This document shows, one piece after another, positions 7,580 to 10,870 of a stretch of 10,870 bases of DNA. The stretch lies in the NCBI GenBank assembly GCA_017990865.1, contig JAGNNB010000063.1, positions 1 through 10,870 on the forward strand, read 5' to 3'. A program made the position numbers and the translations under genes. The stretch comes from Lysobacteraceae bacterium (lineage in GTDB: Bacteria; Pseudomonadota; Gammaproteobacteria; Xanthomonadales; Xanthomonadaceae). The notes under the pieces were generated by a model that saw only the letters and a list, made by a program, of their open reading frames with translations, did no database searches and was not told the DNA's origin. Every line of letters starts with the position of its first letter. The stretch's first letter is position 1.

Positions 7580-8402
7580 AAGCCGGCCCCAGTCGCCCGC
7601 TTTCGCGCCCGAATCGCCATTCGCGTTCCTCGGCGATATGTCCCGCCTCGCGCAACCAGCGCAGAATCGAACGCACGGTGACGACGGGATAATCGCCCTT
7701 GAGTCGCGTGGCGACCGAGTGATCGGTGAAGGCGATATTCGCACCGAACAAACCGCCGACGATGCGCTTGGTGTAGGCGATATGCACGTGATCGGGCCGG
7801 AAGCCCTGCGCCTGCGCGATGACGTAGGCGTCGCCGCGGTCGTAGACGCGACGATGCGATGACGTCGCGGCGGCCAGATGTTCCAGCACCCATGCCGTCG
7901 AATTCTGATACTCGCGGCTGCCGGGACGCGCGATCAAGTTGTAGCGCGGCGTGTACAGCGCATCGCGCGGCAAGCCGAGCAGACGTTCCGCCAAGCGCTC
8001 GGCCATCGCCGGTTCCAACCAGGTGATGCGGGCATCCTGATTCACCAAATCGTCGGCGAAGAAATTCACCATGCCCTGCGTGTACAAGCCGGAACCGTCG
8101 TCGCTGCAGTCGTTCAGCAGATGCACCACCGTCCAGCGGCCTTCGGGGTGATCGCGCAACGCGAAGCCGGCGTGGCTGTAAACCAGTCCGTGCTTCGACA
8201 AGTCGCGGCCGATGCGCGAGACCACCGCGACCGGCGCGTCCGCGCGATCCAGTGCCTCGATCGCGCGCGCGGCCGTCGCCGCCGCATCCGCGAGTTTCGT
8301 GGCGGTAATCGGCGGCGCATCGCAAGCGGTGCCGGCGAATGCGGGCGCTGCCGTCGTGATCGCGACGAAGGCAAGCGACAAGACAGCAGCGACGATCCGC
8401 AT
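7578..8402 (-). CDS. DUF2145 family exported protein
   Basis: A 274-residue protein. Residues 1-23 are a signal peptide (cleavage after AFA, before GTACDAP). The mature part matches DUF2145 throughout: RIGRDLSKHGLVYSHAGFALRDHPEGRW (63-90), TVVHLLNDC (91-99), YTPRYNLIARPGSREYQNSTAWVLE (150-174), the QGFRPDHVHI block (199-208) and GLFGANIAFTDHS (218-229). The family's function is unknown. A conserved Cys99 and several histidines (77, 94, 205, 207) could suggest a hydrolase-type site, but that is speculation. The ATG at 8402 is chosen because the signal peptide begins there; there is no clear Shine-Dalgarno, and longer in-frame starts would bury the signal. Its TAG lies at the edge of the REPIN array. 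It is third in a run of three exported-protein genes. Confidence 0.88.
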   Translation of the reverse strand: MRIVAAVLSLAFVAITTAAPAFAGTACDAPPITATKLADAAATAARAIEALDRADAPVAVVSRIGRDLSKHGLVYSHAGFALRDHPEGRWTVVHLLNDCSDDGSGLYTQGMVNFFADDLVNQDARITWLEPAMAERLAERLLGLPRDALYTPRYNLIARPGSREYQNSTAWVLEHLAAATSSHRRVYDRGDAYVIAQAQGFRPDHVHIAYTKRIVGGLFGANIAFTDHSVATRLKGDYPVVTVRSILRWLREAGHIAEEREWRFGRESGRLGPA

Positions 8403-8437
8403 GCGCGACGCGATGCCAAGACAGCGAAGCGTCGCGC

Positions 8438-8482
8438 GTCGACGAAGTGCGTGTCCACGAACCGCGTGCCGACGAACCGCCG
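8438..8482. repeat. Three imperfect 15-bp direct repeats
   Basis: GTCGACGAAGTGCGT, GTCCACGAACCGCGT and GCCGACGAACCGCCG follow one another without gaps in the 86-base space between the DUF2145 start and the stop of the gene before it. They may be a binding site cluster, the trace of an older coding sequence or a simple slippage product. Confidence 0.5.
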
Positions 8483-8488
8483 CGGCGT

Positions 8489-8935
8489 TCACCGCAGAAT
8501 CCCGCGCGAGTGCAGATGCGGGCGCATCGTTTCGTCGATCACGAAGCACAGCGCTTCGCCGCTGGCGTACAACAACCAACCGCCGCTGACCGCCACCGTT
8601 TCCAGCGTTTTGCCGACGACGATCGCGCCCGCTTTCAACGCTTCCACCGACACATACACCACGAACGAGGCACCGACGCCCACCGCCGAGACGGTGATCG
8701 CCGCCACGCCGCCGCTGATCGCCACCGCGCCGATCACGAATTTCCCGCCTTCGGCCAACGCGCTGAGTGCCGCGGCCGGCACTTCGGCCGAGGCCGCGAG
8801 ACTCAATTGCGATTGCCGGCTGATCGCCTCCGACTGCGCCTGCGCGGCGGGCCACTGCAGCCCGGTGAGCGCCAATGCGAAAGCGACGATAGGCCAGTTG
8901 CGGCGAGTGGGGCGGGGCGCGGTGGATGTCGGCAT
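8489..8935 (-). CDS. Small exported hydrophobic protein, unknown family
   Basis: A 148-residue protein that I do not recognise. Residues 1-34 form a signal peptide with a basic n-region (PRPTRRN), a hydrophobic core (WPIVAFALALTGL) and likely cleavage after AQA near 33. The rest is rich in Ala, Val, Gly and Ser, with two hydrophobic stretches near 66-98 and 103-125 (AVAISGGVAAITVSAVGVGASFVVYVSV and VVGKTLETVAVSGGWLLYASG). It ends in a short polar tail with His and Arg. It may be a small membrane-associated or pore-like periplasmic protein. GGAG nine bases before the ATG fixes the start at 8935. The gene sits 86 bases before DUF2145 and 124 bases after the next gene upstream, all on the same strand. 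Confidence 0.75.
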   Translation of the reverse strand: MPTSTAPRPTRRNWPIVAFALALTGLQWPAAQAQSEAISRQSQLSLAASAEVPAAALSALAEGGKFVIGAVAISGGVAAITVSAVGVGASFVVYVSVEALKAGAIVVGKTLETVAVSGGWLLYASGEALCFVIDETMRPHLHSRGILR

Positions 8936-9059
8936 CGTGGAATTCTCCGGTGGGAAGTTCGCGTCTCGACGATGGCGCCTCGACGGTAGCGTGTCGCGAT
9001 GATGGGAGTGGGTGAGGGGAGTGCGTGCGAGGCGGTACTGTTGCGATCGAGAATGAGGA

Positions 9060-9914
9060 TCAGCGCACGACGATTTCGGTGCTGGTGCGCACCGGGCCAT
9101 CGCCGAAATCGTGCACGGCGAACACGCGATATCGACCAGCTTTCGTCAGCGTCGGTGTCGCCAGATACACGCGCGTATCCGGGTTCAACAGCACGCCGTA
9201 GCGATTGCGCAGCCCGGTGCGCGCCACGCCCTCGTGCACTTTGCGGCCGCGCATGTCTTCGATCCAAAAGCGAATGCCGGGAATGCCGGCGAGCGCCATG
9301 CCGTTGTCGTTCGCCAGCACTTGGACGACCGCGAGTTCGCCGGCGCGCCATTCGCTCATGACGATCGGCAACATCAGTTCGTAGCGCGGGCGCAGCGACG
9401 CCGCCCCGCGGATCCGTCCACGGCCGCCGCGCTCGGGCGTGATGCGGATGCGCCACACGCCCGGCGCAGCGCCGACGATTTCGTGCAGGCGGTACACGGC
9501 GCCGCGTTCGGGATGCATGGCTTCTTCTTCGGCCAGCAATTTCAGCGCCGCGCCGCGATCCTCGCGCACGACGCGGCCGTCGGGATGGATCGTTTCCACC
9601 TTCGCCCACTGCACTGTGGAGCGCAGCGACGAAAACACGATGCGATTTTCGCCATTCGCGGAGACCTCGATCCGCGCCTCCACCGGCGCGCCCTTCGTCG
9701 AGATGTCGATGTCGATCAGCGTGACCGCGCGCGCTTGCGCGGAGGTCAGCGCGACCAGCAGCAGCGTCATTGAGATGGCCCACGCGGGCGCGCGTCGGCG
9801 CGGATGCATGCGTACGGAACGACCGTCGGCTGGTTCGCCGATGCGGCCGACTACGCGATGCGGGCTCCGGTCGTGATCCTGCTCGCGAACCGAGCGGTCG
9901 TCGGCGATAGGCAT
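9060..9914 (-). CDS. Exported beta-rich protein of unknown function
   Basis: A 284-residue protein if begun at 9914, where AGGAG lies six bases before the ATG. A second ATG at 9809 (249 residues) has no Shine-Dalgarno but would give a textbook 28-residue signal peptide (MHPRRRAPAWAISMTLLLVA...ARA, then VTLIDI). With the long start the n-region is an unusual 45 or so residues of charged sequence. The mature part is rich in short alternating strands (VEARIEVSANGENRIVFSS, GVWRIRITPE, YELMLPIVMSEWRAGELAVVQVL, GRYRVFAVHDFGDG). It looks like one or two Ig-like or related beta-sandwich domains, ending in a strand (STEIVVR). There are no catalytic motifs, and the only Cys-free stretch visible is the whole mature chain. 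It is first in the run with the small exported protein and DUF2145. Confidence 0.72.
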   Translation of the reverse strand: MPIADDRSVREQDHDRSPHRVVGRIGEPADGRSVRMHPRRRAPAWAISMTLLLVALTSAQARAVTLIDIDISTKGAPVEARIEVSANGENRIVFSSLRSTVQWAKVETIHPDGRVVREDRGAALKLLAEEEAMHPERGAVYRLHEIVGAAPGVWRIRITPERGGRGRIRGAASLRPRYELMLPIVMSEWRAGELAVVQVLANDNGMALAGIPGIRFWIEDMRGRKVHEGVARTGLRNRYGVLLNPDTRVYLATPTLTKAGRYRVFAVHDFGDGPVRTSTEIVVR

Positions 9915-9979
9915 GGGGCGCTCCTGCGGTCGGCGGCCACGGCGAGGGCCGTCCCGAGTAGGCCGACCGGCGACGACCG

Positions 9980-10008
9980 TTGCAATCGGCTCGACCCGAG
10001 TGTAGATA
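9980..10008 (+). promoter_or_regulatory. Candidate sigma-70 promoter of the HTH regulator gene
   Basis: TTGCAA (9980-9985) and TAGATA (10003-10008) are 17 bases apart in the 126-base gap between divergent genes. Transcription would start near 10015, giving a leader of about 26 bases. Both boxes are imperfect, but spacing and position are right. On the other strand TACACT (complement of 9999-10004) could be a -10 for the exported-protein genes, without a good -35. Confidence 0.4.
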
Positions 10009-10040
10009 AAGAGACTCTTCGGTATCGAAAAGCGAGACCC

Positions 10041-10778
10041 ATGGCCGTCACCGTGGATTTGATCGACGCCCTCAAGCGCTTGCTGCGCGGGCAGGGCATG
10101 ACCTACCGCGACCTCGCGGGCCGCTTGAAGATGAGCGAGGCGGCCGTCAAACGCATGTTCTCGCTGCGCGCGATGAGCCTGCAGCGCCTGGAGCAAATCT
10201 GCGACGTGCTGGACGTGGGTTTATCCGAACTCGCCGCCGAAGCCGCGCGCGGCCGCGACAGCATGGCCGAACTGACCGAAGCGCAGGAGCGCGCGCTGGT
10301 CTCCGATCCCGGGTTATTGCTCGCGCTGTTCCTCAGCCTCAACCGTTGGCGGCAGCAGGACGTACTGACGCAATTCAATTTCACCGAACCGCAGTGGACC
10401 GGGCTGTTGGTGAAACTCGATCGCCTCGGCATCATCGAGCTGCTGCCCGGCAATCGCGCCCGCGCGCTGACTGCGCGCAACTTCCGCTGGCGCCGCGACG
10501 GACCGATGGAACGTTACTTCCGCGAAAAACTGCTCAGCGACTATTTCGCCGACCCCTTCGACGGTGAACAGGACGGCCTGTTCCTGCTCACCGGCAGCCT
10601 CAGCATCGAAGGCATCCGGCAAATGCGCCAACGCCTGGAAGACGTGGTCCGCGAATTCGACGCCCTGCTGATCCGCGATGCCACGCTATCGCCGAAAGAA
10701 CGCATCGGCGTGAGCCTGGTGTTGGCGCAGAAACCGTGGCTGCTGCAGTTGTTCCAGGGGTATCGGCGGGCGATTTGA
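10041..10778 (+). CDS. HTH (XRE/Cro-like) transcriptional regulator with C-terminal domain of unknown function
   Basis: A 245-residue cytoplasmic protein. Residues about 5-68 form a helix-turn-helix domain (LKRLLRGQGMTYRDLAGRLKMSEAAVKRMF, then SLQRLEQICDVLDVGLSEL). The recognition helix is probably SEAAVKRMFS. Residues 75-245 are mostly helical (LTEAQERALVSDPGLLLALFLSLNRW). They include a probable second winged-helix-like segment (FTEPQWTGLLVKLDRLGIIELLPGNRARAL, 115-144) that ends in a basic patch (RNFRWRRDG). A ligand or dimerisation role for this part is inferred only. The ATG at 10041 is chosen because the HTH begins there; the Shine-Dalgarno is weak (GCGAG). The gene is divergent from the three exported-protein genes and could regulate them or itself. 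Confidence 0.85.
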   Translation: MAVTVDLIDALKRLLRGQGMTYRDLAGRLKMSEAAVKRMFSLRAMSLQRLEQICDVLDVGLSELAAEAARGRDSMAELTEAQERALVSDPGLLLALFLSLNRWRQQDVLTQFNFTEPQWTGLLVKLDRLGIIELLPGNRARALTARNFRWRRDGPMERYFREKLLSDYFADPFDGEQDGLFLLTGSLSIEGIRQMRQRLEDVVREFDALLIRDATLSPKERIGVSLVLAQKPWLLQLFQGYRRAI

Positions 10779-10781
10779 TGC

Positions 10782-10815
10782 GTAGGGTGGCGGTGAGCGC
10801 AGCGAACCCCACCAT
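10782..10815 (+). repeat. GTAG-headed REP-like palindrome
   Basis: GTAGGGTGG (10782-10790) pairs imperfectly with CCACC (10809-10813) around GAGCGCAGCGAA. A GTAG tetranucleotide in front of an imperfect palindrome is the form of REP elements. It begins three bases after the regulator gene's stop codon and could act as its terminator. Confidence 0.6.
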
Positions 10816-10838
10816 CCCAACGAGATCGCGACGACCGC

Positions 10839-10870
10839 GTAGCCCGGGTAAGCGAAGCGCACCCGGGGCT
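10839..10870 (+). repeat. Second, different GTAG-headed REP-like palindrome, reaching the window edge
   Basis: GTAG at 10839-10842 is followed by CCCGGGT (10843-10849), the loop AAGCGAAGCGC and ACCCGGG (10861-10867). The arms are perfect over 7 bp, with a further GCT to the edge. It is in the same orientation as the element 57 bases upstream, but the stem differs. Confidence 0.65.

Noticed and set aside
6146..7744. Very long minus-strand open frames (532 and 352 residues) with a 37-residue repeat across the array
   Set aside because: They run antisense through tlpA and acyP, which have clear families. The frames stay open because the 111-base period is a multiple of three and the unit has few stops. 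There is no ribosome binding site or signal, and the repeat peptide is just the translated REP palindrome.

Overview
The window is GC-rich, densely coded DNA from the chromosome of a free-living gammaproteobacterium. It is most probably a member of the Xanthomonadaceae/Lysobacteraceae (Lysobacter-like). This rests on three things: secreted proteases with PKD and P domains, the grouping of wrbA, a DUF2069 gene, yihY, a TlpA-type thioredoxin and acylphosphatase, and REP-like elements with GTGG and GTAG heads. The assignment is inferred from gene content and not from a marker gene.

Layout. (1) 1-898, + strand: the 3' end of a secreted hydrolase gene, probably a protease, encoding two PKD domains and a proprotein-convertase P domain, closed by a strong terminator at 936-969. 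(2) 899-1509: a 611-base gap without a convincing gene. (3) 1510-2757, + strand: a complete proteinase K-like S8 peptidase with signal peptide and I9 propeptide. (4) 2879-4486, - strand: wrbA, a DUF2069 membrane protein gene (coupled to wrbA by ATGA) and a single-domain asparaginase-like gene. (5) 4650-6935, + strand: yihY, a TlpA-like lipoprotein gene (coupled by ATGA) and acyP, probably one operon divergent from wrbA. wrbA and yihY both have a -10-like box about 6-8 bases before the ATG and no Shine-Dalgarno, so both may be leaderless. (6) 6933-7579: six tandem 111-base units, each holding two inverted GTGGGAG-headed REPs (a REPIN-like hairpin). (7) 7578-9914, - strand: three genes for exported proteins, namely DUF2145, a small hydrophobic protein and a beta-rich protein of unknown function. 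(8) 10041-10778, + strand: a cytoplasmic HTH regulator divergent from that trio, followed by two GTAG-headed REP-like palindromes at the window edge.

How the genes fit together. The proteases point to an extracellular, predatory or saprophytic lifestyle. The centre is a conserved-looking housekeeping and redox neighbourhood (WrbA flavoprotein, TlpA thiol protein, AcyP). The DUF2145 trio and the adjacent HTH gene may form a regulated envelope module, but no function can be given from sequence.

The most unusual structure is the array between the convergent genes acyP and DUF2145. Its period is exactly 111 bases (37 codons). Every unit junction carries a copy of the last nine or so acyP codons, ending in TGA in the acyP reading frame. 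The array therefore looks like a REPIN together with the acyP 3' end, amplified in phase.
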